Shown in pieces: positions 1 to 10,613 of a stretch of 64,000 nucleotides of DNA (the stretch's first letter is position 1; every line of letters begins with the position of its first letter). The notes beneath the pieces were generated by a model that saw nothing but the letters and a program-made list of their open reading frames with translations, did no database searches and was not told the DNA's origin. A program made the translations under genes and the position numbers. The DNA comes from Okapia johnstoni (lineage: Eukaryota > Chordata > Mammalia > Artiodactyla > Giraffidae): assembly GCA_024291935.2 (NCBI GenBank), contig JAGTYA010000024.1, positions 5,394,001-5,458,000 of the forward strand, read 5' to 3'.

Positions 1-388
1 GAGCACTGAAGAATTGATGATTTCAAATTGTGGTGTTGGAGAAGACTCTTGAGAATCCCATGGACAGCAAGGTCAAACCAGTCAATCCTAAAGGAAATCA
101 GTCCTGAATATTCAGTGGATGGACTGAATTAGAGCTGAAGCTCTAATACTTTGGCTACCTGATGCAAAGAGCTGATTCACTGGAAAAGACCCTGATGCTG
201 GGAAAGACTGGAGGCAATAAGAGAAGGGGGTGGCAGAGGATGAGATGATTGGGTGGCATCATCAACTCAGTAGACATGAGTTTGAGCAAACTCTGGGAGA
301 CAGTAGAGGGCAGGGAAGTCTGGTGTGCTGTAGGTCATGCAGTCTCAGATACTCAGACACAACTTAGTGACTGAATAACAAAAATAGA
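1..388 (+). repeat. BovB LINE 3' end, diverged, cut by window edge
   Basis: The sequence follows the terminal BovB (RTE-type LINE) order: gaagaattgatg, gttggagaagactcttgag, aaagaccctgatgctggg, gatgagatg, and a worn actgaataacaa tail near 388. It lacks the clean ctgaactgaactga tail of younger copies and carries many substitutions, so it is probably an older subfamily. Its 5' extent lies outside the window. Confidence 0.9.
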
Positions 389-1370
389 AGGGTTTCCTGG
401 GACGTGGGGCTCTGCTAAAATCAAAACCATCTGGGCACACGGGATGGCTGGCCACCCTAAAGGCAGAGACAAAAGCTCACGTCAGGGTCACCCCGATCAA
501 GACTGGGAGACTGAGTGGGCTGATGTGGCTTGAGCTCTAGGATGGAAAATCAGAGGACGAGCTTCATAATAAGAAGCAAGTGTTTCCTGGTTCTCCCTGA
601 CAAATTTTAATCATGGGCAGGATTTAATTTTTGAGTCAGCATTTTGCTATAATCTCACTGCCTGCAGTGGGGCAGGATGGGAAGTGGGGCTGGAATGAAT
701 GGGGAACTCTCTGGGGGTGACTGCAGGGTCGGGGAGAGTCTGATGGGGACTGGCCCAAGGTGGAGGTAGTGGACACAGGACCCAAGTCAGGCAAGACAAC
801 AGTGCCAGGTCCTAAAGTCCCAGAAAAGGACAAGTAGAGGCTGAGGCAAGGACGGGATTACAAGAGACCAGCCGTGGAGAGAGGGCTGCACCTGGCAGTC
901 ACCCTAGGTTCAGGAAGGAAGGGCAGGGGTGGGGACACAACTGGGAGACCGGAACCACTCACAGTTGCCTGTAGTGGGGACATCAGGAAGTTGCAGTCTT
1001 ATGGTTCGCCCCAGCCTACAGCTGTATGAGGACCACTGCAGCACTAAAGGAACACATAATCGTCACCCTTTCCACCCTTCCAAGTGTGCTGTTGCCCACC
1101 CCCACCTGTGTAAGGGCAGGCACAGGGCATCCAGCTCCTGCTCTCTCCTACCAGCCGCGCCAGGCCTATGCTGGGCAACCTGGGGTGCTTGAAAGGTGAA
1201 GACCTGCAGCTGGCACAGCGACCTTGGTCCTTGGGAAGGTGCATGTCTGCAGAAGGGAGCAGGAACCACAGGAATGAACCCTGGACACCCAGGAACCCTT
1301 GGGAGCCAGGCGCTCACCCGCAGGCCCAGGAATAGACGTGCTAGGTTCCCAGGTGAGCACTGCGTAGACA
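389..1370. other. unassigned single-copy-like DNA
   Basis: I see no ruminant SINE or LINE and no convincing exon. Short open frames at 636-833, 929-1192 and 1063-1371 overlap on both strands and show no domain, as expected for GC-rich non-coding DNA. Confidence 0.4.
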
Positions 1371-1620
1371 ACAGCTCCAGCTCTGCAGACTGTCAGCAGC
1401 AGGAATAATTAGAATCCTAAAAAGCCTCATTATTTCTCCCAGGGCCAAGGCGCTCTTTGGAAAAAGGGATGTTTCCTGCCAGATCGTCCCCTGAATGTGC
1501 GTTTGCCACAGGCTATTGTGTAAACCCACGTTTGGCCCATTAGAAAAGATGTGACTTATCCACTTGACTGGCCGTAACTCCAAACCCTCAAAGTGTGGCC
1601 ATAATTAGCAGCCCAAAGAG
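1371..1620. promoter_or_regulatory. candidate conserved non-coding element
   Basis: This is an AT-richer block with no repeat signature inside GC-rich flanks. It carries paired homeodomain-type cores (ggaataattagaat near 1401 and ccataattagcag near 1600) and a cattatttctccc stretch. The regulatory role is inference from composition and motifs only. Confidence 0.25.
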
Positions 1621-1792
1621 AAGCCATGAAACATGACGGGGAAGTCAGCCCCTGGGCCCTGGACCCCTCATTCTGCACAGGAGAACCAGAGGGGAGGAGC
1701 TGGGGACACTTCAGGACATGGTCAGTCCTCAAGGAGAGAACCTGGGATGAGGATAAAGGCCCAGCATCAGGTCCAGTCCTGCCAATCGGCTT

Positions 1793-2105
1793 GTTGAGGC
1801 CCTACTGTGTGCCTGCCTGTGCAGGGGCGGAGGTGCAGCAGCAAACAGGCGAGGTTCCTGCCCCCAGGAGCCAATGTCTGGAATGGGGGTGCAGGAAGGA
1901 GCAGGTAAACCACCATCCACAAGAGCATCCCGGATGGAAGAGGTGCTGGAAGAAAGTGAACAGGGTGACGTTAGAAAGTCTGAGAGTCTGGCTCTGGGCC
2001 AGGGGATGGAGAGTGACAACCTTGGGCTGTAGGGACAAGGAAGGCCTTTGTGAGATGGGGACCTTTGAGCTGAGACAGATATGGGGAGCAGGGCAGGAAG
2101 GGGTG
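1793..2105 (-). repeat. L2 LINE 3' fragment
   Basis: The plus strand reads as the reverse complement of the L2 3' end: gaggccctactgtgtgcctg, then cagcagcaaacagg, cctgcccccaggagc, and gacctttgagctgagac. Divergence is high, as expected of this ancient CR1-clade LINE. It faces the sense L2 piece at 2150-2420. Confidence 0.7.
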
Positions 2106-2149
2106 GGGAGGGGCCCACCCTCAAGGCCTTCTCTGTAATGCTTTTCTGC

Positions 2150-2420
2150 CTTCCCCTTCCCCTGACTCCCCTCCTCACTCCTCAGGGCTCAACTGAAATG
2201 TCCCCTCCCCCAGGAGGCCCTCCCTGACTGGTTTGGCTGAGTTGAGTGGTGGGGGATGTCATTCACCATCTTGACTTACCCTTTTCTGTGACATTCAAGG
2301 TCAGTGTCCAGTTCAACTTTGCTTCCTCCTGGACACTAATAGTCATGAAGGGAGATGGAGTCTATCTCTGTCACAGCAGCCTCCCCAGCACCCAGCACAG
2401 CCCTGGTCCACATGGTGGCG
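2150..2420 (+). repeat. L2 LINE 3' end, sense
   Basis: The order ggctcaactgaaatgtcccc, aggaggccctccctgac, tctatctctgtcacagc, cccagcacccagcacag is typical of the L2 3' terminus. The piece stops where the Bov-tA SINE at 2421 begins, so the SINE probably inserted into it. Confidence 0.7.
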
Positions 2421-2632
2421 GATGGTCATTTAGTCACTAAGTCGTGTCCAACTTTTGTGACCCCAAGAACTGCAGCCCACCAGGTTCCTCTGTCCATAGG
2501 ATTTTCCAGGCAAGAATACTGGGGTGGTTTGCCATCTCCTTCTCCAGGGGATCTTTCTGACTCAGGGATCAAAGCTGGGTCTCCTGTACTGCAGGCAGAT
2601 TCTTTACTGACTGAGTTACCATGGTCCCCATG
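2421..2632 (-). repeat. Bov-tA SINE
   Basis: This is a full-length antisense copy: cactaagtcgtgtccaac, cctctgtccataggattttc, gcaagaatactggggtgg, tctccaggggatctttctgac, caggcagattctttactgac. It has the tRNA-Glu-derived head fused to the Bov-A unit taken from the BovB 3' end. It was probably mobilised by BovB. Confidence 0.93.
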
Positions 2633-3065
2633 AAGACTTAGTAAAAGTTTGTTGAAGATTGGACCCACAAATGTTTGCTGAGTTCAGGTCATGGCATGCT
2701 TTGCTGAACTTTAAAAATAGCAGTATTATTCCACTGACTCTAGAAGTAACGTGTACTTATAGTGAAAAACAAGCAAGGGAAAATTAAGATCACTATAATT
2801 CCATTTCCTCGAAAGTTCCTGAGGTAGGATTTTGCTACATTCCCTTATATTATGCCCATCAAAATGCATACTCAAATAAATGCAAGCATATTTTTACATA
2901 TAACAAAAGTAGGAGCATACTTTATTTGGTTTACACTATCTTTTTCACTTAATCTCATTTTGTGAGCTTTTTCTTGCATGATTAAATATTATTTTTAAAA
3001 CCGGTCTTTCCACGGCTATACCATACTTTAAATTTGGATGGCAAGTTATCCAGACACACATTCTC
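2633..3065. repeat. AT-rich sequence, possible old L1 3' fragment
   Basis: The plus-strand order ataacaaaagtaggagcat, ctatctttttcacttaatc and tggctataccatact-like wording (ggctataccatac near 3014) resembles a common old L1M 3'-region repeat. The assignment is weak and the strand was not resolved. Confidence 0.35.
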
Positions 3066-3067
3066 CA

Positions 3068-3395
3068 ATGTGGCAGCCCCAGCCACAGGTGGCTACTGAA
3101 TATTTGAAACATGGTTGGTCTAAGTTAAAATAGGTATAAGTGGAAAACACCAGCTTTTGAAGAGTTGGTACCAAATAAAGAATGTAAAACAGCTCACTAA
3201 TCATTTTTATATTGGTTCCATATTGAAATAATACATTGGATAGAACGGGTCAAACAAACTATGTTATTGAAATGAATTTCACCTGCTTCTTCTTACCTTT
3301 TTTAACACGCCTACGAGAAAATTTAAAGCTAAATGTGTGCTTACATGTGTAGTTTGCATTGCATTACACTTCGCTTGGATGGTACTGATCTGGGC
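3068..3395. mobile_element. hAT-Charlie-type non-autonomous DNA element (MER-like)
   Basis: The core ccacaggtggctactgaat with gaatatttgaaacatgg, then tgaatttcacctgcttcttc and gaaaatttaaagct, matches an old hAT-type MITE in which cacatgtggctat flanks an AT-rich centre. The ends are too worn for me to place terminal inverted repeats. The exact family (for example MER33-like) is unresolved. Confidence 0.5.
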
Positions 3396-3439
3396 AGTCT
3401 CCCACAGTTAAGATAGTTGATCGCTTTCAAATTTTATAA

Positions 3440-3664
3440 CATTCCAAACGACAGTGTAATGAGTATCATGGCCAACAGTCGTAGCCAACTTGTATTGAGT
3501 GTTTTTGTGCGTGCCTGGCTCTGCACTAAGCATCTTTCATACACAGCGACATATGAACCTCCTGCTTCCTCTCCAGGAGGTACTATGACTGTCCTCATCC
3601 ACAGATGAGGAAACCAAGGTTCAGAGAAGATAAGAATTTGCTCAAAGTGATAAAAGTCTAAGTA
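3440..3664 (-). repeat. MIR SINE, 5' block of a split copy
   Basis: Reverse MIR wording is clear: cctggctctgcactaagc, catccacagatgaggaaacc, gttcagagaagataag. The copy is interrupted by Bov-tA at 3665-3878 and resumes with aaggtcatacag at 3879-3895. Confidence 0.8.
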
Positions 3665-3878
3665 AGTTAGTATTAATTGATCAGTTGTGTCTGACTCTTT
3701 GTGATCTCATGGACTGTAGCCACTGGGCTCCTCTGTCCGTGAAATTTTCCAGGCAAGAATACTGGAATTTAGTTGGGTGCCATTCTCTTCTCCAGGGAAT
3801 CTTCCTGACCCAGGGATCAAACACGGATCTCCCATATCACAGGTAGATTCTTTACCATATGAGCCACCAGGGAAGCCC
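3665..3878 (-). repeat. Bov-tA SINE nested in a MIR
   Basis: Antisense Bov-tA from gatcagttgtgtctgactc to gagccaccagggaagccc. The left flank aaagtgataaaagtc and right flank aaggtcatacagaag are alike at most positions and look like a worn target-site duplication inside the MIR. Confidence 0.92.
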
Positions 3879-3895
3879 AAGGTCATACAGAAGCT

Positions 3896-4120
3896 AATTA
3901 ATTGGTGTAACAAAGACAAAAATCCAGGTTTGATTGATTTTCATTTTTTTTTTTTAACCAGTAATCCACTTCTGTCTTTGTGTGTCTACCTGATAATTGC
4001 CTTGAGATTAATTTCTAGGAATGTGAATCATGGGCTTGCACATTAAGGCCCCTGAGGCATAGTATGTCCCCGAGTGAAGTTGTCAATTCAAACTTCCAAC
4101 AGCAGTCTATTAATTCTGTG
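3896..4120. other. AT-rich spacer with T13 run
   Basis: It contains a thymine run near 3945 and a stretch (gattaatttctaggaatgtg) that weakly resembles an old L1 3' region. No gene seen. Confidence 0.3.
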
Positions 4121-4124
4121 AATA

Positions 4125-4700
4125 GCCGTGGAGTGTTTACTGTGAACCAGGCACTGCTCTGTGTGCCTGAGGCCACAATTGCCAGGACAGACATGTCATC
4201 ACCCTCCTGGGGGTCACATAGCCCTGCTCCTAGGGTGGAAGAAGGGGGTAGGCACTGAAAGGGGACAGTATCTTTGAGATGGATGCAAATGTGCAGTGTG
4301 AGGTGAATGAAGAGGGATAGAGCAGTGACTGAAGCAAGAAAAGACAGGCCGGGGTCTCCACTTAAAGTAGGATTTTCCCCAAGGGCTTCTCGGAGGGGGT
4401 GGCCTCGGGTTGATCCCTGAATAACCAGAAGGGGAAAAATTGGGAGGTGAGGTTCCAGGCAGGAGATCCAGCAAATGCAAGAGTCACAACCGGTGAAACC
4501 CAAGCTAGGCAGTGAGAGGAACAGGAAGAAGGCAGGGGGGTCTGCAGTCTGGTGAGTGCAGGGGAGAAGCTGTGAGGGGGACAGAGTGGGCCTGATCAGG
4601 ATGCGTTACAGACCTGGCAGAGGAGACTCAGTTTTCTTCCAAGTGCAATTGGAAGGCCTGGAGGGCAGCCGATCCACAGTTGGTGGCACCTGAAGCATAC
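4125..4700 (-). repeat. L2 LINE fragment
   Basis: The fragment opens with gagtgtttactgtgaaccag and continues through caggacagacatgtc, ggttccaggcaggagatcc and gcaaatgcaagagtc. This is the antisense order of an L2 3' half. The right part is badly worn. Confidence 0.6.
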
Positions 4701-5379
4701 AATTTGGGGCTTTCTTGTTCAAGGAGCCCAGAATTAGGAACCAGACTTGGCTATATAATTTAACGTTTATTTTGAAGGTAAAAAGAGATTATAATAAATC
4801 ACAGATTTTTTTTAAAGCTGAAAATTACCCCCAAAATGACAGAATCAAGAAAAATAACAGGATATTTTGAATTAGCATCTTGACACCCCCCCCAAGCGCT
4901 TCTTGCCCTTACATTTTTGGCCTTCACCTCCTCCGAATACATCTTTCACGGTGATCGTTTGTGATATCGTTTTCTGGAGAGCAGATAGAAAGATAATTTA
5001 GCCTTTCCTCTAGCAGAGTTTGATGAAATGGTTATTATTATTATTATTGATGATTTCTGAATGTTTGATTTTCATCATCACAATTCATCATTGATGAGTC
5101 ATCCTGTACATTTTTAGGATTGTTGTGAAACTTGGGGAAACCTCTATCAAGTTGTTTCGCACAGAAGCTATGAGATTTCAGGACCTTTTAAAGCTTCTTA
5201 AACAGCTATGAACCCCAGTCAACCCTCAAATTAGGATGCTCCTTAACTGCACTGCTGCCTCCACCCCAGGACCTAGGATGGAGCCCAGAGCATAGAAGAC
5301 TGTGAAGCTAAATCCACAGGTAAACCCACCTCAGACTGGATGGGGTTGGACAGGGGAGGGAAGAGAAGGGTCTAATAAC
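4701..5379. other. unassigned AT-rich DNA with (TTA)n and AP-1-like site
   Basis: There is a short (TTA)n run near 5030-5048 and a perfect TGAGTCA near 5095 inside the palindromic gatgagtcatc. No repeat or exon recognised otherwise. Confidence 0.35.
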
Positions 5380-5560
5380 CCAGATGCTGAACAGCGAATG
5401 GGCTCCAAGGAACAGAGGAGGCAGCTGGACCACAGCTGGCTTGTCCAAGAGAGAGACGGTGATGCGTGGACCAGGCTGATGGCCACACAGAAAGAAGAAA
5501 TAGATTCCAGGAATGCCTTGTATGTGCTGACCTACGGAAGAAGCCTCAGGGATAATCTAA
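5380..5560 (-). repeat. possible L2 fragment
   Basis: The wording gagagagacggtgatgcg and tggaccaggctgatggcc resembles the antisense L2 segment in the reverse-transcriptase region. It is short and diverged. Confidence 0.35.
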
Positions 5561-5789
5561 GTGTATCAAAGTGTCTGCCACACACTAGACTGATTGCTTG
5601 TCTTTCTTCCTTGTATTTTGGGCTCCAGGACCTTGCCTGCCCCCTCCCCATCTTCCCTTTTCTATGGGAGCCCATCACCAGCCAGACTGGCAGCTGGATA
5701 CCTAACTCTCTTGGAAATGGGTCTGTTGGTGTCAAACTGACTCCATCTCCTGCTGTACCAATGAATAAGGCAGGTTCATTCAACCGATT

Positions 5790-5989
5790 GGGCTTCCCTG
5801 GTGACTCAGATGGTAAAGAATCTGCCTGCATTGTGGGAGACCTAGGTTCGATCCCTGGGTTGGAAAGATCTCTTGGAGGAGGGAACAGCTACCCAATCCA
5901 GTATTCTTGCCTGGAGAATTCCTTGGACAGAGGAGCCTGGCAGGCTATGGTCCATGGGGTTGCAAAGAGTTGGACACTACTGACTGACT
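5790..5989 (+). repeat. Bov-tA SINE
   Basis: A sense copy from gggcttccctggtgactcag through ggttcgatccctgggttgg to ttggacactactgactgact. The internal A and B boxes of the tRNA-derived head are recognisable. An open frame spanning 5302-6006 reads through it, so that frame has no coding value. Confidence 0.93.
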
Positions 5990-6481
5990 TTCATATCTTC
6001 AGCTGATTGGTCCCATCATTTGCAAGAGGAACCAGAAGTTGGCAAAGTTGACCAGTGGATATGCTGACATCTCAGAGGTAGGACTAAGTCAGAGGAGGCA
6101 TCTACTGACTGGGGTCTCTGTCAGCTTTACTGTGCTGTCCTGCCTCCCTGGGGCCCTCAGTCAGGAGCACGTGGGACCAGTGCTCAGTTTCAGGGTCCTC
6201 ACTAGCAGGCCCAGGCCCTGTGATGATAGGGGCTCTGGGCTGGGGGCGATTGTTCTGAGCTATCAGGACAATGAACTTCATTGTGGTTAATGATGGAGGG
6301 TGGAAACCCATTGCAAAACAATAAAGGATGAGAAAATGGAGAAGATGGTCCCCCCTTCCATCAGGCAAGGAAAGGCTACAGCACCAACATCTTCACTGTG
6401 CAGAGAGTCTGAAATACTGTGAACTAGCCAGGACAGCAGACTCTGAGGATGTGCTCTGACCTTGATCAGGACCTGGATTCG
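5990..6481. other. unassigned DNA
   Basis: No repeat family recognised and no convincing exon. Open frames on both strands overlap and show no domain. Confidence 0.35.
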
Positions 6482-7350
6482 TGCATTCATTTATTCCCTT
6501 ATCCATCCCACAAATATTTTCTGAGGACCTACTGAGAGTTGGGCCTGGTTCTAGACCTTACTGGTCTTGCAGAAGGCAAAATCATTTCCCCATCTCTACG
6601 GAGTTTATGTTCTAAGAGAGAGGGACAGGTAGCCAATCAACAGAATAAAGAAATAAATTGCATTAGGCCCCAGGGGAAAAAAAAAGGAAAGCCCAGTCAA
6701 AGGGTTGAGAATACACAGGGTGAGGGCAATTGAAGTGTGAAATAAGGCAGCCAAGGGTGTATTAAGATGGTGTATTAAGGAAAGATTTTTAAAGGTAAGG
6801 AAGTTAGCCATGCAGATGGGACCATGCCTTCTGGGCAGAGGGGATAGCTGGTGCTGAGGCCATGGCAAGGGTCTCCTGGAGCATCAGGGAAGAGTAAGGA
6901 GGCCACATGGATGAAGTGGAGGGAGCCATGGGTTAAGGGAGCAGGAGAGGAGGGCAGAGATGCACTGGTGGTCAGAGTGGATGGGGTATCGTGGGTCTGA
7001 GAAGGGTGGGAGCCCTCACAGGACCGTGAAGCAGAGGAATGAGGTCACAGGGCTTTGGTGCAGAGGATGACATAAGATGTCACACTTGGCAGGACTACCC
7101 TGCCCACTGCGTCAAGTGAGGGGACAATGCAGGAAGGAGGGAGACCAGTCTGAAGGCTCTGACACTTATCTAGGCACAAGATGGTGGTGACATGGACCAA
7201 GGTGGTCTAAAGATAAGAAGGGAAAGAATTCTGGACATGTGTTGAAAGGGAGCCGATAAGATATGTTAATGGATTCATGGTGGAATATGAGAGAAAACCA
7301 GAGTCAGGGATGGCTTCCAAGAACTAGAAGGATGAAATTACCATTCAATG
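6482..7350 (-). repeat. L2 LINE, long 3' portion
   Basis: The antisense L2 runs from its 3' terminus (cattcatttattccc) through ttctgaggacctactgag, gttagccatgcagatggg, ggtgctgaggccatggc, ggagggagaccagtctg and cagggatggcttccaag, about 870 bp. It reaches the region corresponding to the reverse-transcriptase fingers and palm. It has no open frame left. Confidence 0.75.
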
Positions 7351-7939
7351 AGATGTGATGGCTAAATTCTGTGTGTAAATGTCTTCCTTGAAAGGTAGGG
7401 CAGTGACCTTTAGATCAGGTGAGTTGGGTTGAAGGTGTGGACCATCTAACCAGTGCCCAGATTCAGCAGGGCAGGGGTGATGGGCTGATGGGCCGAGGAG
7501 AATTCAGGCCAACAAGTCATCGCCAGGGTCCTCCCTGGTCTCCTGGACACAGCCAAGATGAGGAGAGCAAGGGAGTCTCAGGTCACAGCACACAGAAAGA
7601 ATGGGGCTGCCTGGGTTTCCAGGAGCCATGCTAAATTCCTGACCCCTGAGAACTGACCCCCTGCCTTTGACAAAGGAAATAACCCATTTGGGGCGAGGAT
7701 GTTTGCAATAGCAAACCCAAACTGAACCTGAGGACCATCCTGCCCCCAGTGCGATTGACCAGCTCTATTCAGAAGCAGATAATAACCAGCAAGATCGGTA
7801 ACAATAACCACACAGAAGCAGCTCCTCACAAAAGAAAAAGAAATGAGAATAAAGGAATATATAGAAAAGGCAGATGAAGAATTTACTTCATAAAACGAAT
7901 TACCCTAGGTACAGAGGGAAATTCACGTAACCTAACAGG
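7351..7939. other. unassigned DNA
   Basis: This may include the worn 5' continuation of the L2 at 6482-7350. Nothing else recognised. Confidence 0.3.
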
Positions 7940-8245
7940 ATGACCAAACTCAAAACAAGAAACTCAAAGAGCCAAGGGCTCAAAGAAAAGCTATTGGTGA
8001 GAATCATAAAGAGAGTTGAATATGAGCTGCTGTATCTTAAGAGAGAAAATGAAGAAATGAATGAAAATGTTCCAGAGATGATGCCGCGAAAATCAATCAA
8101 AACAAGTAACACGAATGGAGGTTCCAGCAGGAAGGCAGAAAATCAATTTCAGGAAATTATTCAAATCCAGACGGAAAAGAACAAAGCTAGAGAAGTGATC
8201 ATGGGCATTTCTCACCCCGCCGTGTGGTGTCTGGGCCTGGTGTGA
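7940..8245 (+). other. 101-codon lysine/glutamate-rich open frame, unknown
   Basis: The frame begins MTKLKTRNSKSQGLKEK and includes a charged helical stretch (KRVEYELLYLKRENEEMNE) predicted by eye to be coiled-coil-like. The surrounding 7640-8200 DNA is A-rich on the plus strand, as in coding parts of retroelements. I cannot match it to L1 ORF1 or any family. No splice-flanked exon structure is evident. Confidence 0.25.
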
Positions 8246-9033
8246 CTTCCAACATGTCTGCACAGCTGGTCAAGACAGGCTGCGGTGGCCTGTGGACCAT
8301 GCTCGGGACCCTGACCTCAACCTCATTAGCCTGTCCACTTCCAGGTACTTTCTACTTAGTCCCTTGCCCGCTGGCTGGAGTACTGGCCCTGGGTGGAGGG
8401 TTTACAGGTCACCGGGTAAGTTAAACTGTCTTTTAAACTGTCTCAGCAGCCAGGAAGCACAAGCACTTCACAGCCTTTTTCTGTTGTTCTGGAATTTTGA
8501 TGCCTTGGTTTGGCTGCTAAAAGAATTGGATTATCTGAGGACATTTTAAAAGGAATGAACGATTTTTTTTTTTTATTGATCTCTTTGTAAGAGCATCCTG
8601 TCAAGCTGCGGTCAACAGGTAACAGCAACTGGGATAACGGGACGATTAAGACCATCACAGAGTCCTGCTCAGCCTGCAGTGAGGACATCGCCTTGTGAGG
8701 AAAGCAGTTTCCAGGGACACAGAGAAGAAACCCCTCACACCACTGCCTCATCCCAGGAGGCCTGAAGCTACTCAGTTACAGGGCAGTGGCTCTCAGGCAG
8801 ATGCTTGAGATAGTTCACGGACAATATTATTTTCTTTAGACAATCCTTGAAGTTTCATTAGGATAAAAGCAAAACTTAGGTCTTAAAGATTTCAAGAAAA
8901 TACAGGTTATAAAGTCATTCTCCTTGTTTCCAATTGACAATAGGAATTGACTAGGGTATCTACTCAAGCTGTTTGCTGCCATAAAATGCAATCAGAAAGG
9001 CAGCAAGATCAAAAGACTTTACACTATCACAGT
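8246..9033. other. unassigned single-copy-like DNA
   Basis: It contains an AT-rich T run near 8563-8577 and a block at 8440-8560 without repeat features. No exon supported. Confidence 0.3.
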
Positions 9034-9041
9034 TCATGGAA

Positions 9042-9338
9042 GTGAAAGCGTAAGTGTTAGTCACTCAGTCGTGTCCGACTCTGCGAATCCATGAACTGTA
9101 GCCTGCCAGGCTCCTCTGATAATGGATTCCTGTGTGTGTTAGATGCCCAGTCGTGTCTGACTCTTTGCAACCCCATGGACTGTGGCCCACCAGGTTCCTC
9201 TGTCCATGGAACTCTTCAGGCAAGAATACTGGAATGAATTACCATTTCCTTCTCCAGGGAATCTTCCTGACCCAGGGATTGAACCTGGGTCTCCTGCATT
9301 GCAGACAGATTCTTTGCCATCTGAGCCACCAGAGAATC
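9042..9338 (-). repeat. composite Bov-A / Bov-tA SINE with 8-bp duplication
   Basis: A Bov-A tail unit (9042-9120, gttagtcactcagtcgtgtc) is followed by a complete antisense Bov-tA (9136-9338). The pair is bracketed by TCATGGAA at 9034-9041 and 9339-9346. The outer duplication implies that both units arrived in one retrotransposition. Confidence 0.8.
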
Positions 9339-9396
9339 TCATGGAATTCATAGTATTACATAAGAAAAGGTGTGTGTATCACACATATTCACATGT

Positions 9397-9755
9397 ACTC
9401 TATATATACTATATACTACTACATATACTATGCTATATACATACTATCTTGCTGATTGCGTGCTCAATCATGTCTCACTCTTTGCAACCCCACAGACTGT
9501 AGCCCGCCAGGCTCCTCTGTCCATGGAATTTTCCAGGTAAGAATACTGGAATGGGTAGCAATTTGCTTCTGCAGGGGATCTTCCAGACCCAAGGATCGAA
9601 CTCACCTGTCTTGTGTCTCCTGCCTTGACAGGCAGATTCTTTACCACTATACCACCTGGGAAGTCCATATGAATACTATATTATAAGTCATTTATACTGT
9701 ATACTATGTATATTCACAATGTATATACTATACACAAGTTTTTTATTGAATTGTT
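9397..9755. repeat. (TATAC)n-like AT microsatellite, interrupted
   Basis: Degenerate tatacta repeats occur at 9397-9446 and 9667-9735. They are separated by the Bov-tA at 9456-9666. Confidence 0.7.
9456..9666 (-). repeat. Bov-tA SINE
   Basis: Antisense copy from tgcgtgctcaatcatgtctc to ccacctgggaagtcc. It carries a small insertion (cacctgtcttgtgtctcc) in the head relative to neighbouring copies, and it sits inside the tatacta-type microsatellite. Confidence 0.92.
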
Positions 9756-9861
9756 AATTGAAGCTTTAAAGTCATATATGAAACATATTAATCTTAGATG
9801 TTTAATAAAACACATTGTTGACTCTAAATAAAAAAATGAAAATAGAGACAGTATATAGACA

Positions 9862-10364
9862 CGCATATTAAAAAGCAGAGACATTACTTGCCAACAAAGG
9901 TCCGTCTAGTCAAGGCTATGGTTTTTCCAGTAGTCATGTATGGATGTGAGAGTTGGACGGTGAAGAAAGCTGAGCGCTGAAGAATTGATGCTTTTGAACT
10001 GTGGTGTTGGAGAAGACTCTTGAGAGTCCCTTGGACTACAGGGAGATCCAACCAGTCCATCCCAAAGGAAATCAGTCCTAAATATTCATTGGAAGGACTG
10101 ACGCTGAAGCTGAAACTCCAATACTTTGGCCACCTGATGTGAAGAGCTGACTCACTGGAAAAGACCCTAATGCTGGGAAGGATTGAGGGCAGGAGGAGAA
10201 GGGGACGACAGAGGATGAGATGGTTGGATGGCATCACCGACTCAATGGACATGAGTTTGGGTAAACTCCGGGAGTTGGTGACAGAAAGGGAGGACTGGCA
10301 TGCTGTGGTCCATGGGGTCGCAAACAGTCAGACAAGACTGAATGACTGAACTGAACTGAGTTGA
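9862..10364 (+). repeat. BovB LINE 3' end, 5' truncated, exact TSD
   Basis: The copy runs from gcatattaaaaagcagagac to the ctgaactgaactgag tail. The 9-bp direct repeat ATATAGACA is identical at 9853-9861 and 10365-10373, which defines both ends. About 500 bp of a 3-kb element is present, so it is non-autonomous. Confidence 0.95.
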
Positions 10365-10499
10365 ATATAGACATGGAGGACAGAAGGTGAAGTTGGATAC
10401 TACACAGTCCTGATTGGGATGAGAACACAGCAAATGGGGCAAAGCAGCATTCAGAGATGCCCCCCCGCCAACTGCAACCACTAAATCTGCTGTGTGTAC

Positions 10500-10613
10500 A
10501 GGCACGTGCTGCGGGGTGCTAAGAGGATCAGTCAGACATGATTCCTGCCCTCAAAGAGTTCTCCAGCCTGTGAGGACTATAGACAAATAACAAGTGATTA
10601 AAATACAATAGGA
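10500..10613 (-). repeat. L2 fragment, left of CHR SINE
   Basis: The wording gattcctgccctcaaagag and gactatagacaaataacaag is antisense L2 3' sequence. It ends at the target duplication aaatacaatagga. Confidence 0.65.

Noticed and set aside
5302..6006. 234-codon plus-strand open frame
   Set aside because: The C-terminal third translates a Bov-tA SINE and the rest is worn L2-like or unassigned DNA. No domain and no supported splice sites.
9139..9351. Frames reading FPGGSDGKES or similar
   Set aside because: These are translations of Bov-tA SINEs and recur wherever the SINE occurs, for example near 2426, 3707 and 50342.
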